A DNA stretch of 64,000 nt from Phenylobacterium sp. (GTDB lineage: Bacteria > Pseudomonadota > Alphaproteobacteria > Caulobacterales > Caulobacteraceae), in NCBI RefSeq assembly GCF_025351295.1, contig NZ_JANXWD010000105.1, forward strand, positions 88,984-152,983, in the 5' to 3' direction. The notes below the pieces were generated by a model. That model saw only the letters and a program-made list of their open reading frames with translations, ran no database searches and was not told the DNA's origin. Each line of letters starts with the position of its first letter. The stretch's first letter is position 1. Of this stretch, positions 18,716 through 27,771 are shown in pieces. The position numbers and the translations under genes are program-made.

Positions 18716-20506
18716 ATGAGCGAGCGCGCCCCGCCCGAGCTTTCCGCCCGCGCCCTGGTCGCGCGGGTGGCGCGCAACTATCTGGCGCCGCGCTGGATGG
18801 CCTGGACGGCCGCGCTGGTCGCCGGGATCGCGGCGGCGTGGTTCACCACCGCCCTGGTGCAGATCCTGGAGCCGGCCACCAACGACCTGATCGGCCACCC
18901 CAAGGCCGGGACCCTGCTGGTCCTGCCCCTGACCATCGCGGCCTATGCCGTGGGCCGGGCCGTCGCTCAGGTGGTGCAGGCGACCTTCGTCAACCGGATC
19001 GGCAACGCCGTGGTCGGCGACATCCAGCTGCAGCTGTTCGGCAAGCTGGTCCGCGCCGACCTGGCGCATCTGCGCCGCCAGCACTCCGGGGCCTATGTGT
19101 CCTCGGTGCTCTATGACGCCGGCCTGATCCGCGAGGCGGCGACCTCGGGGGTGATCAACTACACCCAGCACGGGCTGATCGTGATCGGGGCGATCACGGT
19201 GATGGTGTCGAACGACCGGCTGCTGTCGATCGTGCTGATCCTGGCCGCGCCGATCGCCACCTGGATCATGCGCCGCTTCGCCAAGCGGACCACCAAGGCC
19301 GCCAAGGGCGCCATGGCCGAGACCTCGGCGCTGTCCACCGCGATCATGGAGAGCCTGGACGGCGTGCGCGTCGTGAAGCTGGAGAACCGCGAGGCCTATG
19401 AGGAGGCCCGCGTCGGCGAGGTGGTGCGGCGGCGGCAACAGCACCTGGTCAAGGGCGCCAACGCCCGGGCCCGCGCGGCGCCGGCCACCGAGCTGCTGAT
19501 GACCCTGATCATGGCCGTGGTGATCGGCTATGCGGGTTGGCGCGCCAGGCAGGGCGGGATGACGGTCGGCGCCTTCGTGGCCTTCCTGGCGGCGCTGGGC
19601 GTGGCCTCGCAATCGCTGCGCCAGCTGGCCAACCTGCAGACGGTGTTCGCCGAGGGGATGTCGGCCGCACGCCGGCTGTTCGCCGCCCTGGATGTGGAGC
19701 CGGAGGTGCGCGAGCGGGCCAGCGCCCTGCCCTTGCCGGTCGGCCAAGCCACCATCGCCTTCGAGGCGGTCAGCTTCGCCTATGGCGGCGACGGGCCGCC
19801 GACCCTCGCCGAGGTCAGCTTCGAGGCGCGGCGCGGCGAGACGGTGGCCCTGGTCGGCCCCTCGGGCGGCGGCAAGACCACGATCCTCAACCTGATCCCG
19901 CGCTTCTACGACCCGACCGCGGGGCGGGTGACGATCGACGGCCACGATGTGCGCGACGTGACCCTGCCGTCGCTGCGCGAGCAGATCGCCCTGGTCACCC
20001 AAGAGCCGTTCCTGTTCGACGACACCATCCGCGCCAACATCGCCTATGCGCGTCCCGAAGCAAGCCCGGCTGAGGTCGAGGCAGCGGCGCGGGCGGCGGC
20101 GGCGCATGAGTTCTTCGAGGCCCTGCCGGGCGGCTACGGCGCGCTGGTCGGCGAGGCCGGCGCGCGGCTGTCCGGCGGCCAGCGCCAGCGGGTTGCCATC
20201 GCGCGGGCCTTCCTGAAGGACGCCCCGATCCTGTTGCTGGACGAGGCCACCAGCGCGCTGGACACCGAAAGCGAGGCCCAGGTGCAGGCGGCGCTGAAGC
20301 GGCTGATGGCCGGGCGCACCACCATCCTGATCGCCCATCGCCTGTCGACCGTGCGCGGCGCCGACCGCATCTATGTGGTCGACAAGGGCCGGATCGTCGA
20401 GACCGGCGACCACACCGGCCTGGTGAAGGAGCGTGGCCTCTATGCCCGGTTAGCGCAGACTCAAGACCTTGGGGGCCAGGACCTGGAGGCGGAGCCCGCC
20501 GCGTGA
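18716..20506 (+). CDS. ABC exporter, MsbA-like lipid/LPS flippase (fused permease-ATPase)
   Basis: 596 residues from ATG 18716. The N-terminal six-helix transmembrane domain (residues ~25-320) is followed by a nucleotide-binding domain. That has Walker A GPSGGGKTT near residue 381, signature LSGGQRQRVAIARA near 485, Walker B ILLLDEATSALD and the H-loop IAHRLSTV. It heads an operon with DUF374, CDF, waaA and lpxK, all lipid A/KDO functions or neighbours. That favours flipping of lipid A-core across the inner membrane, the MsbA role. A 4-nt GTGA overlap links it to the DUF374 gene. Confidence 0.9.
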   Translation: MSERAPPELSARALVARVARNYLAPRWMAWTAALVAGIAAAWFTTALVQILEPATNDLIGHPKAGTLLVLPLTIAAYAVGRAVAQVVQATFVNRIGNAVVGDIQLQLFGKLVRADLAHLRRQHSGAYVSSVLYDAGLIREAATSGVINYTQHGLIVIGAITVMVSNDRLLSIVLILAAPIATWIMRRFAKRTTKAAKGAMAETSALSTAIMESLDGVRVVKLENREAYEEARVGEVVRRRQQHLVKGANARARAAPATELLMTLIMAVVIGYAGWRARQGGMTVGAFVAFLAALGVASQSLRQLANLQTVFAEGMSAARRLFAALDVEPEVRERASALPLPVGQATIAFEAVSFAYGGDGPPTLAEVSFEARRGETVALVGPSGGGKTTILNLIPRFYDPTAGRVTIDGHDVRDVTLPSLREQIALVTQEPFLFDDTIRANIAYARPEASPAEVEAAARAAAAHEFFEALPGGYGALVGEAGARLSGGQRQRVAIARAFLKDAPILLLDEATSALDTESEAQVQAALKRLMAGRTTILIAHRLSTVRGADRIYVVDKGRIVETGDHTGLVKERGLYARLAQTQDLGGQDLEAEPAA

Positions 20507-21210
20507 AGGCCTTCCTGCGCAGCGACGCGGTGCAGGCGGTGCTCGGCTGGCTGCTGGGGACCTATCTGCGGATAATCCTCTCCACCGTGCGCTGGCGGCA
20601 CGAGAACCTGGCGTGCGTCGAGCCCGTGCTGGCCGGCGACAGCGGGGCCATCGCGCTGTTCTGGCACGGCCGCATCCCGCTCTGCCTGGCCACCGCCCCG
20701 CAGTGGTGGCGCAAGCGCACCAGGGCCCTGATCTCGCCCTCCAGCGACGGCGAGTTCATCGCCCGCGCGCTGGCGATGTCGGGTTTCCCGGCGATCCGCG
20801 TCTCGTCCGCCAAGACGGGCGACACCGAGAAGATGCGCCAGGCGATCGCGGCGATCCGCGAGGCGACCAACTGGGTCCGGGACGGCGGCGCCCTGGTGGT
20901 CACCCCGGATGGCCCACGCGGTCCGAACGAGGCGATCGCGCCCGGCGCCCTGCAGATCGCCCGCCGCTCCGGCCAGCCGGTCTTCCTGATGGGCATCGCC
21001 GCCAACCCCGCGTGGCAGGTGGCAAGCACCTGGGACAAGGTGCTGTTCGCCGCCCCCTTCGGCCGCGGCGCCGTGGTGTGGGACGGGCCGCTGCATGTCC
21101 CCGCCGACGCAAATGAGGCCACCGTCGCCGCCCTGATCGAAGATTGGTCGCGGCGCCTCTCCGCCGCCACACGGCGGGCGGAGATCCTGGTGGGACGCCC
21201 CGCGCATTGA
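20503..21210 (+). CDS. lysophospholipid acyltransferase-like protein, DUF374
   Basis: 235 residues from GTG 20503, overlapping the exporter gene by 4 nt. The acyltransferase-like block is IALFWHGRIPL, SPSSDGEFIARAL and VTPDGPRGPNEAIAPGAL, characteristic of DUF374. The HX4D motif of classical LPLATs is replaced by HGR. N-terminal hydrophobic segment (AVLGWLLGTYLRIIL). DUF374 proteins regularly accompany KDO transferase genes and are thought to act on lipid A or its precursors; the reaction here is inferred from family and context. Confidence 0.88.
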   Translation: MKAFLRSDAVQAVLGWLLGTYLRIILSTVRWRHENLACVEPVLAGDSGAIALFWHGRIPLCLATAPQWWRKRTRALISPSSDGEFIARALAMSGFPAIRVSSAKTGDTEKMRQAIAAIREATNWVRDGGALVVTPDGPRGPNEAIAPGALQIARRSGQPVFLMGIAANPAWQVASTWDKVLFAAPFGRGAVVWDGPLHVPADANEATVAALIEDWSRRLSAATRRAEILVGRPAH

Positions 21211-21242
21211 TCGCCCGGGCGGTCGGTGAGACATAGGCGGCA

Positions 21243-22250
21243 ATGGCGCACGACCATCACGATCACGATCACGATCACGGGCACGCGGACGCCGATGCGC
21301 GCGACCATGGCCAGGGCCAGGGCGCGCACAGCCATGGGGGCCACAGCCACGCGGGCGGCCACCACCACCATGCGCCGGCCAACATGGGCCGCGCCTTCGC
21401 CATCGGGGTGATCCTCAACAGCGTCTTCGTGCTGGCGGAGGGCGGGACCGGGCTGTGGACGGGGTCCCTGGCGCTGATGGCCGACGCCGGCCACAACCTC
21501 TCCGACGTGCTGAGCCTGCTGCTGGCCTGGGGGGCCACGGTGCTCGCCAAGCGCGCGCCCGCCGGGCGGCGGACCTACGGCCTGCGCAAGGCCACCATCC
21601 TGGCCTCGCTGGCCAATGCGGTGCTGCTGCTGGTGGCGGTGGGCGCGATCGTCTCGGAGGCGGTGGACCGGATCGCTTCGCCGGCCCCGGTCGACACCCA
21701 GGTGGTCATGCTGATCGCCAGCCTGGGGGTGCTGATCAATGGCGCCACCGCCATGCTGTTCATGCGCGGCAGCCATTCCGACCTCAATGTCCGCGGCGCC
21801 TTCGTGCACATGGCCAGCGACGCGGCGGTGTCCCTGGCCGTGGTGGTCGGCGCCTTTGTCATGTCCCGGACCGGCCTGCTGTGGATCGATCCGGCGCTGA
21901 GCGTGGCGATCGCCGCGGTCATCGTGCTGGGCACGTGGGGGCTGCTGCGTGACTCGGTGGACTTGGCGATGGACGCCGCCCCGCGCGGCATCGACGTCGA
22001 CGCGGTGCGCGGCTGGCTCGGGGGCCTGCCGGGGGTCGAGGACGTGCACGACCTGCACATCTGGGCCATGAGCACCACCGAGACGGCGCTGACCGCCCAC
22101 GTCCTGCGCCCGCAGAACCCGGACGGCGACAGGTTCCTGCACATGGCCTGCGAGGGTCTGGCGAACCGCTTCCAGATCGGCCACGCCACATTGCAGGTGG
22201 AGACCGACGCCGCCCACGCCTGCCGCCTCGCCCCGGCCGAGGTGGTGTGA
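21243..22250 (+). CDS. cation diffusion facilitator (Zn/Co/Cd efflux)
   Basis: 335 residues. The first ~45 residues are a metal-binding His/Asp tail (HDHHDHDHDHGHADAD, then HSHGGHSHAGGHHHH). Six helices follow. Transport-site motifs are HxxxD in TM2 (DAGHNLSD) and HxxxD in TM5 (HMASDAAVS), the Zn-type HD-HD arrangement. The C-terminal cytosolic domain (VEDVHDLHIWAMSTTETALTAHV) is typical of CzcD/ZitB. Exports Zn2+ or similar ions by proton antiport. It is inserted in the lipid A operon and overlaps waaA by 4 nt. Confidence 0.93.
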   Translation: MAHDHHDHDHDHGHADADARDHGQGQGAHSHGGHSHAGGHHHHAPANMGRAFAIGVILNSVFVLAEGGTGLWTGSLALMADAGHNLSDVLSLLLAWGATVLAKRAPAGRRTYGLRKATILASLANAVLLLVAVGAIVSEAVDRIASPAPVDTQVVMLIASLGVLINGATAMLFMRGSHSDLNVRGAFVHMASDAAVSLAVVVGAFVMSRTGLLWIDPALSVAIAAVIVLGTWGLLRDSVDLAMDAAPRGIDVDAVRGWLGGLPGVEDVHDLHIWAMSTTETALTAHVLRPQNPDGDRFLHMACEGLANRFQIGHATLQVETDAAHACRLAPAEVV

Positions 22251-23500
22251 CGACGACCCTGCCGCTGGCCCTCTACGGCGTGGCGACGGGCGTCCTGGAG
22301 CCCTTTGCGCCGGCCATCCTTCGCAGTCGGGCCCGGCGGGGCAAGGAGGACGCCCGGCGGCTGTCCGAGCGCCTCGGCCGGGCTCCGAGGCCGCGGCCCG
22401 ACGGCGGGCTGGTCTGGCTGCACGGCGTCAGCGTGGGCGAGACCACCTCGCTGCTGCCGTTGATCGCGGCGCTGCGGGCGCGACGCCCCGACCTCACCCT
22501 GCTGGTGACCTCCGGCACGGTGACCGCCGCCAGCCTGCTCGGCCAGCGGCTGCCCGAGGGCGTGATCCACCAATATGCGCCGGTGGACGCGCCCGGCGCC
22601 GTGCGGCGCTTCCTGGACCACTGGCGGCCGGGCCTGGCGGTGTTCGTGGAGAGCGAGCTGTGGCCGAACCTGATCCTGGCGGCGGCGGCGCGCGACGTGC
22701 TGCTGGCCCTGGTCTCCGCGCGGATGACCCAGGCCAGCGCCGAGCGCTGGGCCGGCTGGGCGGGTTCGGCGCGGGCCCTGCTGGGCGCCTTCGACCTGAT
22801 CCTGCCGCAGGACGCGGCCACCGAAGCGCGCTTCCGGACCCTGGGCGTCGCGCCCGGCGCGCGCCTCAACCTGAAACTGGTGGGTGAGCCGCTGCCCGCC
22901 GATCCGGCCGAGCTGGCGCGTCTCCAGGCCGCCGTCGCCGGCCGCAAGGTCGTGCTCGCCGCCAGCACCCATCCGGGCGAGGAGGCCCCGATCGCCGAGG
23001 CGTTCAGGAAGGCCGCACCGGATCCGGCGGCGGCGCTGCTGATCGTCGTCCCGCGCCACCCCGACCGTGGCCCGGCCATCGCACGCGAGCTCGGCGCCAC
23101 CCGCCGGGGCGCGGATGAGGCGCCCACCGGGGCGATCCACGTCGCCGACACCCTGGGCGAGCTCGGGCTGTTCATCCGCCTCGCGGACGTCGTGGTGATG
23201 GGCGGCAGCTTCGTCCCCGGGGTCGGTGGCCACAATCCGCTGGAGCCGGCGCGGATCGGGCGACCGATCCTGACCGGGCCGTACGCCTTCAACGCCGCCG
23301 ACACCTATGCCGACATGGTCTCGGACGCCGCCGCCATCGAGGCGAGCGACGGCGCCACGCTGGCCCGCCACCTCCGCGGCCTGTTGCACAACCCCGCCAT
23401 CGCGCGGCGGATGGGCGAGGCCGCGTTGGCCTATGCGGGCCGCCAGGGCGCGGCGCTGGACGGCGCCATGGCCCTGCTCGAGCCCCTGCTGCCGGCATGA
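22247..23500 (+). CDS. waaA: 3-deoxy-D-manno-octulosonic acid transferase (GT30)
   Basis: 417 residues from GTG 22247. Adds KDO from CMP-KDO to lipid IVA at the inner face of the cytoplasmic membrane. Family marks: N-terminal membrane anchor, WLHGVSVGETTSLLPLI with the conserved Glu, VFVESELWPNL, and the donor-site MGGSFVPGVGGHNPLEPA near residue 320. Length is normal. It overlaps the CDF gene upstream and lpxK downstream by 4 nt each, a tight operon. Confidence 0.95.
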   Translation: MTTTLPLALYGVATGVLEPFAPAILRSRARRGKEDARRLSERLGRAPRPRPDGGLVWLHGVSVGETTSLLPLIAALRARRPDLTLLVTSGTVTAASLLGQRLPEGVIHQYAPVDAPGAVRRFLDHWRPGLAVFVESELWPNLILAAAARDVLLALVSARMTQASAERWAGWAGSARALLGAFDLILPQDAATEARFRTLGVAPGARLNLKLVGEPLPADPAELARLQAAVAGRKVVLAASTHPGEEAPIAEAFRKAAPDPAAALLIVVPRHPDRGPAIARELGATRRGADEAPTGAIHVADTLGELGLFIRLADVVVMGGSFVPGVGGHNPLEPARIGRPILTGPYAFNAADTYADMVSDAAAIEASDGATLARHLRGLLHNPAIARRMGEAALAYAGRQGAALDGAMALLEPLLPA

Positions 23501-24513
23501 AGCTGGCCACGCCGCGCTGGTGGTATTTCCGCGATGCCCGCATCGCCCCGGTCAGCCGCGCCCTGCTGACCCCCGTCTCCTGGATCTGGGCCGCCGTCAC
23601 CGCGCGGCGGATCGCCCGGGGCCAGCCCTATGACCCCGGCGTGCCGGTGATCTGCGTCGGCAACCTCACGCTGGGCGGGACCGGCAAGACCCCGGTGGTG
23701 CGCGAGATCGCGCGGCGGCTGGGTGGCGCGGTCCTGTCACGCGGCTACGGCGGGTCGCTGGCGGGACTAGTGCGGGTGGATCCGGCGCGCCACACCGCCG
23801 CCGAGGTGGGCGACGAGCCGCTGATGCTGGCCCAGGACCTGGCGGTCTGGGTCTGCCGCGACCGGGCCGCCGGCGCGCAGGCAGCGGCGGCCGGCGGGGC
23901 GAAGCTGATCGTCATGGACGACGGCCACCAGAACCCCGACGTCGCCAAGACCCTGTCGCTGGTGGTGGTGGACGGCGAGACGCGAGACGACGAGTGGCCG
24001 TTCGGCGACGGCCGGGTGTTCCCCGCCGGGCCGATGCGCGAGCCGCTGAAGGTGGGGCTGGCCCGCGCTGACGCCGCGGTGATCCTGCTGCCGGCCGACG
24101 TGGAGGCTCCAGATCCGGAGCTGCTGGCGGCCCTGGCCTCGGTCCCGGTGCTGGTGGCGCGGCTGACGCCCGCCGCGCCGCCGCCGTCGGGGCCCCAGCT
24201 GGGCTTCGCGGGCGTCGGCAAACCCTGGAAGGTGGAGCGGACCCTGCGCGCCGCCGGCTGCGAGCTGGCCGACTTCTGGCCCTTCCCCGACCACCGCGCC
24301 TATGACGAGCCGACCCTGCGCCGGATCGCCGAGCGGGCCGCCCTGTTCGACGCGGGCCTTGTCACCACCGAGAAGGACTGGGCGCGCCTGCCGGCCGCCT
24401 GGCGCGACCGCGTCACGCCCTGGCCGGTGCGCGCGGTGTTCGAGGACGACGCGGCGCTGGAGGCGATCCTGGCGAAGGCCAGCGGTCCGCCAGCCTTCGA
24501 CCCCGGAGGCTGA
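23497..24513 (+). CDS. lpxK: tetraacyldisaccharide 4'-kinase
   Basis: 338 residues. Phosphorylates the 4' position of the lipid A disaccharide with ATP at the membrane face. Seen: N-terminal amphipathic/membrane helix, Walker A in VGNLTLGGTGKTPVV, SRGYGG, GDEPLMLAQ, and DDGHQNPDV with the catalytic Asp. FPDHRAYDE and the TTEKDWARL end motif are also typical. Last gene of the exporter-DUF374-CDF-waaA-lpxK operon; an inverted-repeat element follows at 24521. Confidence 0.95.
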   Translation: MKLATPRWWYFRDARIAPVSRALLTPVSWIWAAVTARRIARGQPYDPGVPVICVGNLTLGGTGKTPVVREIARRLGGAVLSRGYGGSLAGLVRVDPARHTAAEVGDEPLMLAQDLAVWVCRDRAAGAQAAAAGGAKLIVMDDGHQNPDVAKTLSLVVVDGETRDDEWPFGDGRVFPAGPMREPLKVGLARADAAVILLPADVEAPDPELLAALASVPVLVARLTPAAPPPSGPQLGFAGVGKPWKVERTLRAAGCELADFWPFPDHRAYDEPTLRRIAERAALFDAGLVTTEKDWARLPAAWRDRVTPWPVRAVFEDDAALEAILAKASGPPAFDPGG

Positions 24514-24520
24514 AGCCGAG

Positions 24521-24626
24521 TTCTCCTCACCCGTAGGGGGAGGGGGACCCTGCGCAGCAGGGTGGAGGGGGCTTGCAGGATGGGGCTCGGCGGTGACGGT
24601 CCCCCTCCCCCTATGGGTGAGGAGAA
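24521..24626. repeat. palindromic intergenic element, also a likely bidirectional terminator
   Basis: A 29-nt arm (24521-24549, starting TTCTCCTCACCCGTAGGGGG) pairs with 24598-24626 with one mismatch (CCGTA against CTATG region). The centre carries an inner GCAGCAGGGTGGAGGGGG motif. It separates lpxK from the convergent phosphotransferase. The outer motif matches the cassette inverted repeats at 6896 and 8914. Confidence 0.8.
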
Positions 24627-24662
24627 CTGTGCCTGAGCGGCCAGCCTGAACGCCGATCGGCC

Positions 24663-25742
24663 CTATGCCTTCGCCCCGGCCTTCTGGGCGTAGGCCCAGC
24701 TCATCTGCGCGAGGCCCAGCACTCTGGGAGCCATGTTGGCGGCGTCCGGGTGGTTCGCGGTCCCGTCGCGCACCCGGCCCAGGATGCCCTGCAGGATGCC
24801 CGCCAGCTTGAAGGCGTTGTAGGCGAAGAACCAGTTGAGGTCGTGCAGGCCCGAGCGGCCGGTCAGGCTGCAGTAGTACGCCACGGCCTCGTCGAGGGTG
24901 GGGATGCCGTGCGCCTTCAGGTCGGGGATCGTCGAGATCGTGCCGTTGACCCACCCCATCAGCATGTAGGTGAAGTCGGCCAGCGGCTCGCCCAGCGTCC
25001 CCAACTCCCAGTCCAGCACCGCGATCACCCGCGGCTCGGTGGGATGGAAGATCATGTTGTCGAGCCGGTAGTCGCCGTGGACGATCGAGGTGCGCTCCTG
25101 CGCCGGCAAGCTCTGCGGCAGCCATTCGATCAGCCGGTCGATCTCCGGGATGTCGACGGTCTCGGAGGCCTTGTACTGCTTGGCCCAGCGGTCGACCTGA
25201 CGGCCCATGTAGTTGCCGGGCCTGCCGTAGTCGGAGAGGCCGATGGCCGCATAGTCGGTGTTGTGCAGATCGGCCAGGGTCTTGATCTTGGCCTTGAAGA
25301 TGGCGTTGCGCTGGGCGGGCGTGGAGGCCGGCAGCGCCTGATCCCACAGGATCCGGCCCTCGACCATGTCCATGATGTAGAACCAGGTGCCGATGACGCT
25401 GTCGTCGACGCAGAGGCCATAGGTCTTGGCGACCGGGAAGCCGGTGGGGCCCAGGGCCGAGATCACCTTGTACTCGCGGTCGACCGCGTGGGCCGAGGGC
25501 AGCAGCTTGCCCGGCGGCTTGCGGCGCAGGACATATTTCCGGCCCGGCGTGATCAGCTGGTAGGTGGGGTTGGACTGGCCGCCCTTGAATTGCCGCACCT
25601 CCAAGGAACCTGCATAGCCGGCGACGTTGGCCTGCATCCAGCGGTCGAGGGCGGCCTCGTCAAAGCGGTGCGACGGGGCCACATCCTTGGTGCCGGTATT
25701 GGCCAGTTCGCGGGCCTGTTCGGCGACTTCGGCCTCAGCCAT
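24663..25742 (-). CDS. phosphotransferase family protein (APH-fold, ACAD10/11-like)
   Basis: 359 residues from ATG 25742 (MAEAEVAEQARE). Kinase-like APH fold: FKGGQSNPTYQLITPGRKYVLRRKPPGKLL (N-lobe with Lys), catalytic VHGDYRLDNMIFH, and metal-binding VLDWELGTLGEPLADF. The Arg-Lys-Pro-Pro-Gly-rich N-lobe is typical of the branch fused to or neighbouring acyl-CoA dehydrogenases (ACAD10/11), which phosphorylate 4-hydroxyacyl-CoA. No dehydrogenase is adjacent here. Divergent from the SRPBCC gene at 25813. Confidence 0.88.
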   Translation of the reverse strand: MAEAEVAEQARELANTGTKDVAPSHRFDEAALDRWMQANVAGYAGSLEVRQFKGGQSNPTYQLITPGRKYVLRRKPPGKLLPSAHAVDREYKVISALGPTGFPVAKTYGLCVDDSVIGTWFYIMDMVEGRILWDQALPASTPAQRNAIFKAKIKTLADLHNTDYAAIGLSDYGRPGNYMGRQVDRWAKQYKASETVDIPEIDRLIEWLPQSLPAQERTSIVHGDYRLDNMIFHPTEPRVIAVLDWELGTLGEPLADFTYMLMGWVNGTISTIPDLKAHGIPTLDEAVAYYCSLTGRSGLHDLNWFFAYNAFKLAGILQGILGRVRDGTANHPDAANMAPRVLGLAQMSWAYAQKAGAKA

Positions 25743-25812
25743 GGCGTTTTCCCCAGCGTCTCGTACGTTTGTTTGAAGTCTTTTACAGAGGGGCCCGGCC
25801 TCGGAGCAAGGC

Positions 25813-26244
25813 ATGGTCGAGGACGTCCAGACGATCATCGAGATCGCCGCCCCGCGCGAGGTGGTCTGGCGCGCGCTGACCAAGCCGGCGCTGGTGGTCC
25901 AGTGGCTGGGCTGCCTGCAGTTCCAGCCGGTGGCGGGCCACATCTTCTACCTGCAGCCGGATCGGGCGCGGCGGCTGGCCGGCGACGTCACCGACGCCAT
26001 CGCCTGCCGGATCGAGGTGCTGGACCAGCCGCGACGGCTGAGCTTCAGCTGGGGCTTCCCGGACGTGCCGGACACCTGGGTCGACATCCGCCTGCGCCGC
26101 ATCCCCGGCGGCACCCATGTGCGCCTGGTCCACTCCGGCTGGGACCAGTTCGAGGCGCGCGAGACCGAGGACGTGCGCGGCGGCCTGGGCAAGGCCTGGC
26201 ACAGCGTCGCCCTGCCGGCGCTGCGGCGGGTGGCGGAGTCCTAG
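25813..26244 (+). CDS. SRPBCC/AHSA1-like START-fold protein
   Basis: 143 residues. The typical AHSA1 opening is IIEIAAPREVVWRALTKPALVVQWLG and the C-terminal GWDQFEAR...GLGKAWHS helix is present. These proteins bind hydrophobic ligands or act as small cyclases/chaperone activators; the ligand is unknown. It ends four nt past the end of the convergent purD gene (overlap 26241-26244). Confidence 0.85.
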   Translation: MVEDVQTIIEIAAPREVVWRALTKPALVVQWLGCLQFQPVAGHIFYLQPDRARRLAGDVTDAIACRIEVLDQPRRLSFSWGFPDVPDTWVDIRLRRIPGGTHVRLVHSGWDQFEARETEDVRGGLGKAWHSVALPALRRVAES

Positions 26245-27509
26245 CCCAGCGCCCGCCAGCCGATATCTCGGCGGCAGAAGCCGTCGGGGAAGTCGATGGC
26301 GTCCACGGCGGCATAGGCCTTGTCGCGGGCCTCCCGCAGGGTGGGCGCGCGGGCGCAGACGTTGAGCACCCGGCCGCCGAAGGCGCGCAGGATGCCGGCC
26401 TCATCGGCCTTCGTGCCGGCGTGGAAGACCGCCACGTCGGGGCCGAAGTCGGCGTCGGCGCCGCGGATCTCGCCGCCGGACCGGGGCTTGTCCGGATAGC
26501 CCTGGGCGGCCATGACCACGCAGACCGCCGCGTCGTCGCGCCAGGCCGGCGGCGGCATCCCGGCCAGCCGCCCGGTGGCGCAGGCGACGAGGTAGGGCAC
26601 GAGGTCGCTCTCCAGGCGCAGCATCAGCACCTGGCACTCCGGGTCGCCGAAACGGACATTGAACTCCACCAGCTTGGGCCCGGCCGCCGTCGCCATCAGC
26701 TCCACGAACAGCACCCCGCGATAGGGCGCCCCGTCCGCGGCGATGCCGGCGAAGGCGGGCTCGGCCAGCCGCTCACGGGTCTGCTCCACCACGGCCGGCG
26801 TGAACACCGGGGCCGGCGAATAGGTCCCCATGCCGCCGGTGTTCGGCCCCCGGTCGCCGTCGAAGGCGCGCTTGTGGTCCTGGGCCCAGCCGAACAGCAT
26901 CGAGGTCTTGCCGTCACAGAGCGCGAACAGCGAGCCGATCTCGCCCTCCAGGAACTCCTCGATCACCACCCGCGCGCCGGCCGCGCCGAACCGGCCGCCG
27001 AAGGCGTCGTCGATCGCCGCCTCGGCCTCGGCCCGATCCGGCGCGATCACCACGCCCTTGCCGGCCGCCAGCCCGTCGGCCTTGATCACATAGGGCGGTT
27101 CGAAACGGTCGAGGGCGGCCTTGGCCGCGGCGGCGTCCCCGCAGACGGCATAGGCGGAGGTCGGCAGGCCGTAGCGGTCGCAGAACGCCTTGGTGAAGGC
27201 CTTGGACGACTCCAGCTGGCCCGCCTGGGCCGTGGGTCCGAAACAGGCGAAGCCCGCCGCCTGCGCCGCATCGGCCAGACCCGCGGCCACCGCCGATTCC
27301 GGTCCGATCACCACCAGATCCGCGGCGATCTCCCGCGCCAGGGCCACCAGCCCGGCCACATCCGTCGCCGCCACGTCGCGCAGCTCGCACTGCGCCGCCA
27401 TGCCGGGGTTGCCGGGGGCGGCGACCAGGCGGCGGACCAGCGGCGAGGCCGCGATCTTCCAGGCCAGGGCATGTTCGCGCCCGCCGGAGCCCACAAGCAG
27501 GATGTTCAT
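26241..27509 (-). CDS. purD: phosphoribosylamine-glycine ligase
   Basis: 422 residues from ATG 27509 (MNILLVGSGGREHALAWK). ATP-grasp enzyme of purine synthesis joining glycine to 5-phosphoribosylamine. Diagnostic pieces: GSGGREHAL, PGNPGMA, YVIKADGLAAGKGVVIA, GPNTGGMGTYSPAPV, and VEFNVRFGDPECQ. Full length and intact. Monocistronic by context, facing the SRPBCC gene and divergent from the histidine kinase at 27772. Confidence 0.97.
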   Translation of the reverse strand: MNILLVGSGGREHALAWKIAASPLVRRLVAAPGNPGMAAQCELRDVAATDVAGLVALAREIAADLVVIGPESAVAAGLADAAQAAGFACFGPTAQAGQLESSKAFTKAFCDRYGLPTSAYAVCGDAAAAKAALDRFEPPYVIKADGLAAGKGVVIAPDRAEAEAAIDDAFGGRFGAAGARVVIEEFLEGEIGSLFALCDGKTSMLFGWAQDHKRAFDGDRGPNTGGMGTYSPAPVFTPAVVEQTRERLAEPAFAGIAADGAPYRGVLFVELMATAAGPKLVEFNVRFGDPECQVLMLRLESDLVPYLVACATGRLAGMPPPAWRDDAAVCVVMAAQGYPDKPRSGGEIRGADADFGPDVAVFHAGTKADEAGILRAFGGRVLNVCARAPTLREARDKAYAAVDAIDFPDGFCRRDIGWRALG

Positions 27510-27771
27510 GGGGCGGCTTTGGCGTGGCGCTCCGGCGGGGTCAAGCCGCCACAACGGCCCCTCGTCCGGCGGGGCGCGGCCACATGGCGCCGGGGCATAG
27601 TGTCGCGCATGCCGGCGCGCCGAGCGGAAAACATCATGTCGCCGCCTCGGCATCGGGCGTTTTCGCCTTAAAGATATCGTGTTCGCTGACCGGCGGCGCC
27701 AAGTCGCAGCATCGCCGGGCTCAACCTGCGCTAAGCTAGGGGTCTCGCTTGGCCAAACGACGGGAGACGGG

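Noticed and set aside
24750..27671. 973-codon plus-strand frame
   Set aside because: Runs antisense through the phosphotransferase and purD genes and has no family motifs.
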